DNA of 64,000 bases from Jonesia denitrificans DSM 20603 (lineage in GTDB: Bacteria; Actinomycetota; Actinomycetes; Actinomycetales; Cellulomonadaceae): positions 2,046,001-2,110,000 of the forward strand of contig NC_013174.1 of the NCBI RefSeq assembly GCF_000024065.1, read 5' to 3'. The notes below the pieces were generated by a model that was not told the origin of the DNA, ran no database searches, and saw only the letters and a program-made list of their open reading frames with translations. This document shows positions 26,493 through 33,690 of the stretch, in pieces. The translations under genes were made by a program, and so were the position numbers. The stretch's first letter is position 1. Every line of letters begins with the position of its first letter.

Positions 26493-27719
26493 TCAGGTTG
26501 AGGACAAGCGGTACCCACGTGAGCGCATGAACTCCAAGAGCTCCGCGCAGTGTTCCGGCCCTTTGGTTTCCACTTGCATCGTCACCTCCACCTCATCGAT
26601 GGCAAGGTCCACTCCTGTTCGAACGTGGTCGACGTGCATGATGTTCGCTTTTTGTGACGCCAAGTCAAACAGCATGGTGGCCAGTGCCCCTGGACGATCA
26701 ATGAGGTTCACTTTCATGACCAGGAACCTCCCTGCAGCAACAAGACCATGGCGCACCACTCGAAGCATCACATTGGGGTCGATGTTGCCACCCGACAGAA
26801 CTGCCACAACAGGTCCCTCAAACTGTCCAGGGTAAGCCATCAGCGCAGCGACACCGGCAACCCCAGCTGGTTCAACAACAAGTTTCGCGCGTTCCGTGGT
26901 GTACAGCAGCGCCCGCGAAATGTCCTCCTCAGATACTGTGACGACCCGGGTTTTCGCCCGTTGCGCGATCTCGAACGGGTGCACCCCTGGCGTGGACACC
27001 GCAATTCCGTCTGCCATGGTGGAGGCGACATCGGTTGTCGTGGGTTCCCCGTGCACCAGCGAATGGGTCCACGCCGATGCGCGTGCCGCTTGGACCCCAA
27101 CGACAGTGACATGGGGCGCGCGTTGAGCACAGTAAGCGGCGACTCCGGCAAGAAGCCCGCCACCCCCCACGGGGACAAGGATCGTGGCAACATCGGGGAC
27201 CTGGTCAAGGATCTCTCGCGCCACCGTCCCTTGACCAGCAATAATATCGTTGTGGTCAAAGGGGTGGATGAAAGTCGCACCAGTGGCCTGTGCTTCCTGC
27301 TTCGCTGCCGTGAGCGCATCGTCAACGCTTGTCCCCACCAGCCTCACCTCAGCACCGTATTCACGGGTCGCGGCGACTTTGGGTAGCGCCGCATCCGATG
27401 GCATATACACCACTGCGTTAATTCCTAGCGATGCGGCGGCAACTGCCACCCCCTGTGCGTGGTTCCCGGCGGAAGCAGCCACCACACCCGCGGCCTTTTC
27501 TTCTGCGCTCAGGCGAGACATGCGCACGTAGGCGCCACGAACTTTAAACGACCCTGACCGTTGGAGATTCTCACACTTTAGCCAGGTGGGTTGCCCACTG
27601 TAGGTGGATAAAGCACGCGAGGACTCAACGGGAGTCACTCTGGCGACTGATTCAAGAAGGGATGCGGCCTCGTCAATGGCACGGGCTGTGACTGGCCACG
27701 GTTTGGGTGGAAAGCTCAT
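26493..27719 (-). CDS. ilvA: threonine ammonia-lyase (threonine dehydratase)
   Basis: A 408-residue PLP enzyme converting L-threonine to 2-oxobutanoate and ammonia, the first step of isoleucine synthesis. Lys59 in SGSFKVRGAY binds PLP; the glycine-rich phosphate loop is PVGGGGLLAG. A C-terminal ACT-type domain (about 330-408, MKVNLIDRPGALATMLFD) suggests allosteric control. The length and single ACT-like domain are those of the shorter form of the enzyme, seen in Corynebacterium and catabolic types. The ATG at 27719 avoids the upstream gene; a GTG at 27734 is possible with a short overlap. The AI-2E transporter gene ends four bases upstream. Confidence 0.93.
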   Translation of the reverse strand: MSFPPKPWPVTARAIDEAASLLESVARVTPVESSRALSTYSGQPTWLKCENLQRSGSFKVRGAYVRMSRLSAEEKAAGVVAASAGNHAQGVAVAAASLGINAVVYMPSDAALPKVAATREYGAEVRLVGTSVDDALTAAKQEAQATGATFIHPFDHNDIIAGQGTVAREILDQVPDVATILVPVGGGGLLAGVAAYCAQRAPHVTVVGVQAARASAWTHSLVHGEPTTTDVASTMADGIAVSTPGVHPFEIAQRAKTRVVTVSEEDISRALLYTTERAKLVVEPAGVAGVAALMAYPGQFEGPVVAVLSGGNIDPNVMLRVVRHGLVAAGRFLVMKVNLIDRPGALATMLFDLASQKANIMHVDHVRTGVDLAIDEVEVTMQVETKGPEHCAELLEFMRSRGYRLSST

Positions 27720-27723
27720 AGAG

Positions 27724-29175
27724 CTATTGTCCACCCCGAGGCTCGTTCGCTGGTGGCTCTGGCGCCTGTGTGGTGAGTTCTTCGGCAGGTGGCTCTGTGC
27801 TCTGTGTCGCGGTGGGGCCTTCTGTTTGCCTGGCGTTGAAGCGACCAAAGAGTTTTTCAAACGTTTCGCCTACTCGAGCTGAGTAGTCAATGAGCGTCGC
27901 TTGTTGGCCACTACCTGGTGTGTCTTGCGGGCTCACCACATACCGTGTCGCTGAGGTCACCATGATTGCTTTACGGCCCGTGGGTTTCATGGGAAGTCGG
28001 TCATCAAACCCGAGTTCTGGGAATTTGTCGTGGCCGTTGAGGTACAAAATGATGGTGTTGGCTACTGCAACAATCGGGACGGCGAAGATCGCGCCGACGA
28101 TCCCGGCAAGGACTGTTCCTGCACTCACGGTGAGGAGCACAGCAACGGGGTGGATGGCCACGGCGCGACCCATGAGGAACGGTTGAAGAACGTTTCCTTC
28201 GATTTGTTGGACCAGGAGCACAATCCCCAGCATGACAAGTGCCCACACCCATCCTTTGACGACTAGAGCGACCAACACAGCAACCGCGCCAGTAATGATT
28301 GCGCCGACAAAAGGAATGAACGCACCGACAAACACGAGGGCAGCTAAAGGCACGACAAGTGGCAACCCTATAAGGGCTGCGCCAACACCAATACCAATAG
28401 AGTCGATAAAGGCGACCAGGATTTGTGTTCGCACGTAGGCGGAAAGAGTGACAATCCCCCGACGGCCGGCTTGATGTGTTCGCTCTCGCACGTGGCGGGG
28501 AAGTAAGCCAACGATCCAGGTCCAGATTTTGCGTCCGTCAATGAGGAAGAAAATGGTGCAAAAAATCGCGATGAGTGCCCCGGCAATGACGTGTCCAATT
28601 GTTGAGGTAACCGATAGCGCACCGGATACCAGTGCACCGGATTGGTTCTGAGCCGCGTCAAGGAGGTCATTCCAGTAGGCATCGATTTGTGAAAGGTCAA
28701 GGTTCAACGGGTCGCGTTGTGCCCAGGAGATCAGTTCGTTGACGCCTTGTACTGCGCGGTCAGACAGTTCTGTGATACCGCTGGCGATTTGCTGGCCGGC
28801 CACGGTGATGAGGGTCGCCAGTGCGGCGATGAGCGCAAGTACTGACGTGACGGCGGACAGTGATCGCGGAAACCTCAAGGTGGTGTGCAAGAACCTGTCC
28901 ATGGGCTGGAGCAGGACGGTGAAAAGAAGCGCGAGTGCAACTGGGACGACCACAACTTTGAGGTAGGTGACGACCTGAAAAAGGAGAAAGGCCACCACAG
29001 CGAGCAGGATGATCCGCCACGCCCATGCCGCACCTGCGACGAGAGCGGGTGAAACATAGGGCTGGTCACCACGGGTGCGCGAGGAAAATGCGCTATTGAG
29101 CGAGGAGCTGGTGACACGAACCGTGGACGATGTGGGTTCATCGTGGGGTGTGTTCGCGTCGTGCTCGTGCGTCAT
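27724..29175 (-). CDS. AI-2E family transporter
   Basis: A 483-residue membrane protein of the AI-2E transporter (PerM/YdiK/TqsA) family, whose members export quorum signals or act as Na+/H+ antiporters; the name is historical. Eight or so helices span about residues 48-395, starting with ALVAGAAWAWRIILLAVVAF and containing the family motif GIVGAIFAVPIVAVANTIILYL. A long polar C-terminal tail (about 395-483) is rich in Glu, Thr and Pro. It lies directly ahead of ilvA and may be co-transcribed with it. Confidence 0.88.
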   Translation of the reverse strand: MTHEHDANTPHDEPTSSTVRVTSSSLNSAFSSRTRGDQPYVSPALVAGAAWAWRIILLAVVAFLLFQVVTYLKVVVVPVALALLFTVLLQPMDRFLHTTLRFPRSLSAVTSVLALIAALATLITVAGQQIASGITELSDRAVQGVNELISWAQRDPLNLDLSQIDAYWNDLLDAAQNQSGALVSGALSVTSTIGHVIAGALIAIFCTIFFLIDGRKIWTWIVGLLPRHVRERTHQAGRRGIVTLSAYVRTQILVAFIDSIGIGVGAALIGLPLVVPLAALVFVGAFIPFVGAIITGAVAVLVALVVKGWVWALVMLGIVLLVQQIEGNVLQPFLMGRAVAIHPVAVLLTVSAGTVLAGIVGAIFAVPIVAVANTIILYLNGHDKFPELGFDDRLPMKPTGRKAIMVTSATRYVVSPQDTPGSGQQATLIDYSARVGETFEKLFGRFNARQTEGPTATQSTEPPAEELTTQAPEPPANEPRGGQ

Positions 29176-29323
29176 GGTGTCCTTTCGGCTCGCCTCACAG
29201 GCTGGGTCGGTGGTGTCGGCGCGAGGATGGGATGCGGGAACATCGAGGGGTGCGCCTTAGTTGGAACTGTAGGCAATACTTGCATGAACGGCATGTTGAG
29301 CGCGTCATTCTTGAGGAGGATTC

Positions 29324-29995
29324 ATGTTTCAGGGTTTATTCGGGGCTTCACTGAGGTCACACATGGTATCTCCGGAAAGGGCGTTAGCTGGTCGCCCGGA
29401 ACGTCCATTTTCTCTTCCTGCTCGTCACCGAGTTTTTGACACACCTCTTGAGGGCCCTTTCCCCGATTCGAGTCATGTGGTCTACCTGGGTTTGGGGTGT
29501 TTTTGGGGTGCGGAGAAGGAGTTATGGCAGTTGCCGGGGGTGATCTCGACGGCTGTGGGGTATATGGGCGGGTACACACCCCACCCGTTGTATGAGGAAG
29601 TGTGTAGTGGGATGACGGGTCATACTGAAGTTGTGCGGGTTGTTTACGATCCGACGGTGATCAGTGACCGCGATATTCTTGTTCATTTTTGGGAGTCACA
29701 CGACCCAACACAGGGTTTTCGACAGGGCAATGATGTGGGAACTCAGTACCGGTCAGCGGTGTATGTGACAACAACTGACCAAGAGCGACTTGCCCGTGAG
29801 ACGCTTATGGCATTTCAGCGCGCCCTTGAGGAACGCGGCTTTGGTCGCATCACAACGCAGGTAGCGTGGGCTGGCAGTGACCACGAGGATGGTGTGGGCG
29901 ACTTCTATTTCGCTGAGGACTATCACCAACAGTATTTGGTGAAGAACCCCCAAGGGTATTGCCCGGTACATTCCACCGGGGTGGCCTGCAGTTAG
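29324..29995 (+). CDS. msrA: peptide methionine sulfoxide reductase MsrA
   Basis: A 223-residue MsrA, which reduces methionine-S-sulfoxide in proteins and free form. The catalytic Cys59 is in GLGCFWGAEKELW; YMGGYTPHPLYEEVCSGMTGH is the classical downstream block, and resolving cysteines lie in the C-terminal GYCPVHSTGVACS. The first 50 residues are an extension over the minimal domain, as in Streptomyces and mycobacterial relatives. The ATG follows GAGGATTC. It stands alone, facing the next gene tail-to-tail. Confidence 0.95.
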   Translation: MFQGLFGASLRSHMVSPERALAGRPERPFSLPARHRVFDTPLEGPFPDSSHVVYLGLGCFWGAEKELWQLPGVISTAVGYMGGYTPHPLYEEVCSGMTGHTEVVRVVYDPTVISDRDILVHFWESHDPTQGFRQGNDVGTQYRSAVYVTTTDQERLARETLMAFQRALEERGFGRITTQVAWAGSDHEDGVGDFYFAEDYHQQYLVKNPQGYCPVHSTGVACS

Positions 29996-30047
29996 TCGCC
30001 GACACTGCCAGTATTCGCGCCGGGTAGTTCGTGCTTCTTCTTCGCCG

Positions 30048-30857
30048 TTAGCGCTTCTTCTTTCCTGACGCTTTGCCTTTGCTTGTGATTCCTTGAGGTT
30101 TTGAGGTGGCGCCTCGTTGGCGTTGAGGGGTGGTCTTCTTTCCTGCCGATGCGCGAGGGCGGGTCCGTCCAGCTCGCGATGGTTGTTCAGTGCGGGTGGG
30201 GGAACCTGCTTCGGTCGTGGCGCGCACACCCCGTGAGGACTGAGGCGTGCGGCCGCGGACGACTCCAACAAATTCTTGGGTGAGGTCGTCGTCGCGCTCT
30301 ACGCGCCACACGAGCGCGACGGTACTTCGAGGGGCGTCATCAATGGGGCAGTAGTCAAGGTCTTTGCGCGCGTACAGGCGTGCAAGGGACTGCGGAACCA
30401 CAATGATGCCGACACCTGCAGCCACGAGGGGGATCGCGTCTTCAGTGGTGGGTGGTTCTTCGGCTGCGGGGTGCCCGGGGGCAGTTGCGGGCCAGGGGAT
30501 CATGTCGTCAGCGGCTTGAAGGAGGGTTTCGTCGCTCAGGTCGCTGAGGAGTAGTTGGTCAGCGGCTGCTAGGTGGTGGTCTTTGGGGAAGATCGCAACG
30601 GTGGTTTCTTCATAGAGGGCAACCGTGTGGAAGATCCCTTCGGGCACGGGTAAGCGCACCACGGCCATATCGACCTCTCCGTGGGCCGCGGCGCGTCCTT
30701 TGTCGTGTGGTTCTAGGCGCACCAACGTGAGAGACGTGCTGTCAGGCCGCTGCTCCCACCGGTTGACCCATTTCGCTGGGGTCACCCCGGGCACATAGCC
30801 GATGCGAAGTTGTGAGGTGTCAGAGGGCGAATGTGATGAAGCCTGAACAGAATCCAC
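30048..30857 (-). CDS. LysR-type substrate-binding domain protein lacking a DNA-binding domain
   Basis: A 269-residue protein whose residues 15-205 match the LysR effector-binding domain (LRIGYVPGVTPAKWVNRW at the start, GVGIIVVPQSLARLY near residue 150). The expected N-terminal helix-turn-helix is missing: only about 15 residues precede the domain. Instead there is a long basic, low-complexity tail (about 205-269) rich in Arg, Lys, Ser and Thr. It begins 35 bases from the divergent DUF5997 gene, a pairing I recall in other actinobacteria. It may sense a ligand and act through the basic tail or through the DUF5997 partner; this is inference. Confidence 0.85.
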   Translation of the reverse strand: MDSVQASSHSPSDTSQLRIGYVPGVTPAKWVNRWEQRPDSTSLTLVRLEPHDKGRAAAHGEVDMAVVRLPVPEGIFHTVALYEETTVAIFPKDHHLAAADQLLLSDLSDETLLQAADDMIPWPATAPGHPAAEEPPTTEDAIPLVAAGVGIIVVPQSLARLYARKDLDYCPIDDAPRSTVALVWRVERDDDLTQEFVGVVRGRTPQSSRGVRATTEAGSPTRTEQPSRAGRTRPRASAGKKTTPQRQRGATSKPQGITSKGKASGKKKR

Positions 30858-30892
30858 GTATCCAGCCTACCGGCATTCGTTACCCTTGGAGT

Positions 30893-31309
30893 ATGACCAC
30901 TCGTTCGAACTCCCAGTTGATGAAACCTGCGACCGTCGCGAAGAAACTTGAGATTTACCTCCCGGCAGCTCCGCAAGAGTTTCAGGACTCCATGATCTCA
31001 CGTGAGGAGTTCGCCGAACTTCAAGCCAATCCGCCTCAGTGGCTTCAGGATTTGCGGCGAAACGGTCCTCACCCACGGTCCATTGTGGCTAAACGCCTGG
31101 GCGTGTCCATTTCTGGTTTGACACGCAACGGCCTGACCGACCCGCTCACTACTGATGAGATTAACGATATCCGCCGTGACGAACCAAAGTGGTTAGTCAT
31201 TGAGCAGCAGGTGGCGCGGGAAGTGAAAGCTGAAGAGGAACGCATTGCCGCTGAGGCTGCCAAGAAGCGGGCTCGGGAGGCTCGCCGTCGCCCAAGCAAG
31301 GACCGCTAA
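30893..31309 (+). CDS. DUF5997 family protein
   Basis: A 138-residue soluble protein. Features are MKPATVAKKLEIYLPAAP near the N-terminus, a central HPRSIVAKRLGVSISGLTRN segment that looks like a helix-turn-helix (about residues 60-80), and a highly charged C-terminal helix rich in Glu, Lys and Arg. It belongs to the actinobacterial DUF5997 family without known function. The ATG at 30893 is used because the upstream frame would run through the divergent promoter. Its constant neighbour is the HTH-less LysR-like gene, suggesting a shared regulatory task. Confidence 0.83.
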   Translation: MTTRSNSQLMKPATVAKKLEIYLPAAPQEFQDSMISREEFAELQANPPQWLQDLRRNGPHPRSIVAKRLGVSISGLTRNGLTDPLTTDEINDIRRDEPKWLVIEQQVAREVKAEEERIAAEAAKKRAREARRRPSKDR

Positions 31310-31329
31310 TGTGCGCCGTTGTGCTGGCG

Positions 31330-31374
31330 CATGACAAGGGGTGACACGCACTGTGCGTGTCACCCCTTGTCATG
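31330..31374. terminator. bidirectional terminator (21-bp perfect stem, 3-nt loop)
   Basis: Arms 31330-31350 and 31354-31374 are perfect reverse complements around CTG. It lies between the convergent DUF5997 and FKBP genes and should end both transcripts. No U-tract follows. Confidence 0.88.
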
Positions 31375-31391
31375 TCATGCAGGTGTTGTGG

Positions 31392-31796
31392 TCACTTGAT
31401 GTCGACGAGGTCCACAACAAACACGAGGGTCGCGCCACCGGCAATGCCTGCCTGGGGGACGCCACGCTGACCGTAGCCGAGCTCTGGTGGGATGGACAAC
31501 AGCACGCGCGAGCCTAGGCGTTGACCAACAAGCCCCTGGTCCCAACCACCAATGACGGCGCCGACACCAATGGGAAAGTCAATGGTTGCCCCACGATCGT
31601 AGGAGTTGTCGAACACCGAGCCGCCCCAGGATTGGCCGAGATAGTGGACAACAATGTTGTCGCCTGCGGAAATGACGCGGCCTTCACCCTCGGTGAGGAC
31701 TTCTACCTGGAGTCCTTCTGGGGCGTCAGGGCCAGGGAACGTGATCGTTGGCTTCTCGCCAAATCCGCCAGTTGCTGTGGGCATTGTGGTCGACAT
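31392..31796 (-). CDS. FKBP-type peptidyl-prolyl isomerase
   Basis: A 134-residue single-domain FKBP without a signal peptide. The fold is complete: LQVEVLTEGEGRVISAGDN, VVHYLGQSWGGSVFDNSYDRG, PIGVGAVIGGWDQGLVGQRLGSRVLLSIPPELGYG and the final LVFVVDLVDI strand. The active-site Tyr, Asp, Trp and Phe of the family are retained. It would speed X-Pro isomerisation in cytoplasmic proteins. The ATG follows GGAGG. It appears monocistronic, ending at the bidirectional hairpin. Confidence 0.94.
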   Translation of the reverse strand: MSTTMPTATGGFGEKPTITFPGPDAPEGLQVEVLTEGEGRVISAGDNIVVHYLGQSWGGSVFDNSYDRGATIDFPIGVGAVIGGWDQGLVGQRLGSRVLLSIPPELGYGQRGVPQAGIAGGATLVFVVDLVDIK

Positions 31797-31909
31797 GCGT
31801 CGTAACCTCCATAAGCGTTGATGAACTCCTCCACGCTAGCACTGACAGCACGCGTGGTGCCGGAAATGTCTGACTATATCCATCATCGTGGACACGCTTT
31901 CGCTGTCAG

Positions 31910-31952
31910 CACGAACAATGGCTCCCAGCATTGCTGGGAGCCATTGTTCGTG
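31910..31952. terminator. terminator (20-bp stem) downstream of the Bax-inhibitor-1 gene
   Basis: A nearly perfect palindrome with arms 31910-31930 and 31932-31952. It is about 30 bases past the stop of the minus-strand gene ending at 31983, which it presumably terminates. No clear U-tract. Confidence 0.82.
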
Positions 31953-31982
31953 ATAAAGACCCGTACCCTGACGAGAGATGAG

Positions 31983-32813
31983 TCAGTCGCCTCGCAGGAT
32001 CGCCAAAAGACGAAGCAGTTCGAGGTACAGCCACACCAAGGTCACCATGATTCCGAAAGCGGCAGCCCACGCGTACTTGGCAGGGACACCGTTGCGGACA
32101 CCGACTGCGACAGAATCAAAGTCCACAATGAGGGACATTGCGGCCAGGCCAACAGCGAACAGGCCAATGATGAGGCCGAGGCCGCCTCCGCGCATCCCCC
32201 ATCCGTCAAGGACACCGGTCCACACGAGGATGAGGTTGAGGATCGAGAAGAGCAGGTATCCGACCATCCCGATGAGCAGGAATCGAGTGAACTTTGGTGT
32301 CACCCGCACTTTGCCGGACCGGTACAAGAACAACGTGACCACAAAGACGGAGACCGTTCCAAGGACTGCTTGGAAGACAATACCGTTGTAGGCGGCTTCG
32401 TAGAACTTGGAGATCCCGCCCAGGAAAACCCCCTGAGCAATGGAGTACAACGTGATCAGAACCGGGCTGGGCTCTTTCTTGAAGGCGTTGACCAGACCGA
32501 GAACGAGCCCGACAATAGCGCCAACGAAGAACAACTGGGGTGCCACGATCCAGGTGGCTGCACCAGACAGCACGAGAACCGCGAGCATGCCCCCGGTTTT
32601 CATGATGACGTCGTCATACGTCATGCGGCCAGTGTCTGCGGTGGTCGCAGCGGGCGAGTTGTACATGGAGTCCAGGCTTGCGGCGTCGGTTGCGCCGTAT
32701 TGGGCGGACGTTGTCGCCGCGAAGCGTGGATCCATCTGCGCGTTGGTGCGCTGGACGTCTTTGTCGGCCTTTCCGCCAAAGACGGCTGAATTACTGAAGT
32801 ACGGGTTGGACAC
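31983..32813 (-). CDS. Bax inhibitor-1/YccA family membrane protein
   Basis: A 276-residue protein of the actinobacterial Bax-inhibitor-1-like group. An approximately 70-residue cytoplasmic N-terminus with SNPYFSNSAVFGG and MTYDDVIMKTGGM motifs is followed by seven membrane helices; the last contains DFDSVAVGVRNGVPAKYAWA, typical of this branch. Eukaryotic relatives are calcium-leak channels; bacterial function is mostly unknown. The GTG start is fixed by AGGAGGAAAC. It is alone in its transcription unit. Confidence 0.92.
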   Translation of the reverse strand: MSNPYFSNSAVFGGKADKDVQRTNAQMDPRFAATTSAQYGATDAASLDSMYNSPAATTADTGRMTYDDVIMKTGGMLAVLVLSGAATWIVAPQLFFVGAIVGLVLGLVNAFKKEPSPVLITLYSIAQGVFLGGISKFYEAAYNGIVFQAVLGTVSVFVVTLFLYRSGKVRVTPKFTRFLLIGMVGYLLFSILNLILVWTGVLDGWGMRGGGLGLIIGLFAVGLAAMSLIVDFDSVAVGVRNGVPAKYAWAAAFGIMVTLVWLYLELLRLLAILRGD

Positions 32814-32922
32814 GTTTCCTCCTTGTGGCGGCGGTGTGGTCAGCTCTGCAGGCGGGCACCGCCGTGTCTACTGTCCTTAACGCCATTGTCCACGAAGAAG
32901 TTCCCGGTGTCATGGCCGAATC

Positions 32923-33456
32923 TCAGTGGGCACCCTCTGCGATCTCTTCGATGACCTTGTCGTTGAACGCAGGAAGGTCATCAGGGGTGCGCGATGACAC
33001 CAATCCGTTGTCCGTGACAACCTCGTCGTCAACCCAGGTTGCCCCTGCATTCCTCAGGTCGGTTTTCAGGGTGGGGAAAGACGTGATCGTCCGCCCTCTT
33101 AGGACATCGGCGTCGGCAAGAATCCACGCTCCGTGGCAGATGACACCAACAGGGGTCCCTGCCTCAACGATCTGCTTCACGAAGGACACCGCGTTGTCAT
33201 CAAGGCGAATACTGTCAGAATTGACCACTCCACCGGGCAGCACAAGGCCGTCGTAGCGGCTGGGGACTGCCTGGTCCGTGGTGACATCTACGTGCACCTC
33301 GTGACCGTTCTTCCCTGTGATGCTGCCCGCTTTCGTGGAGATCAACTCCACGGTTGCACCATGGCTGGCGATTTCTTCCCATGGGCTTGTCAGTTCGGAG
33401 TCTTCAAAACCGTTGGTGGCGAGAAACGCGACGGTTTTCCCGGTCAGATGTGACAT
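32923..33456 (-). CDS. PfpI/YhbO-type glutamine amidotransferase-like protein
   Basis: A 177-residue DJ-1/PfpI superfamily protein. The nucleophile Cys107 with adjacent His108 is in VGVICHGAW, Glu18 lies in NGFEDSEL, and LVLPGGVVNSDSIR forms the nucleophile-side loop. Relatives are stress-linked proteins described as deglycases or chaperones, though that activity is disputed. The ATG is supported by AAGGAG six bases upstream. It is divergent from the acyltransferase gene. Confidence 0.93.
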   Translation of the reverse strand: MSHLTGKTVAFLATNGFEDSELTSPWEEIASHGATVELISTKAGSITGKNGHEVHVDVTTDQAVPSRYDGLVLPGGVVNSDSIRLDDNAVSFVKQIVEAGTPVGVICHGAWILADADVLRGRTITSFPTLKTDLRNAGATWVDDEVVTDNGLVSSRTPDDLPAFNDKVIEEIAEGAH

Positions 33457-33690
33457 GTCATGCTCCTTCTTGTGTGTGGGTGCATGGATTCACGGCGTTG
33501 TGCGCCATCGTAGGACACGAGGCCCAGTTCGACGATAAACATGTCTTTCACGATGGTGCATCTTGAACAAGTAGGGTTCACCTCCCCATCATCACGACGT
33601 GTGGAACCCCGGGTTTGTTGAGACAATGAATGAGAAACAATCTCATTTGTCACTTTTTCGCAACCTAAACGTGTCTCATTTTTTACTACT
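33457..33690. other. AT-rich divergent promoter region
   Basis: This 234-base gap between pfpI-like and acyltransferase genes is clearly richer in A and T than its surroundings, especially 33620-33690. It should hold both promoters. A weak imperfect hairpin around 33630-33660 is visible; no operator was recognised. Confidence 0.45.

Noticed and set aside
31818-32789. 323-residue plus-strand frame opposite the Bax-inhibitor-1 gene
   Set aside because: Extremely polar His/Asp/Glu-rich product, antisense to a clear seven-helix membrane protein; a typical shadow of hydrophobic coding sequence.
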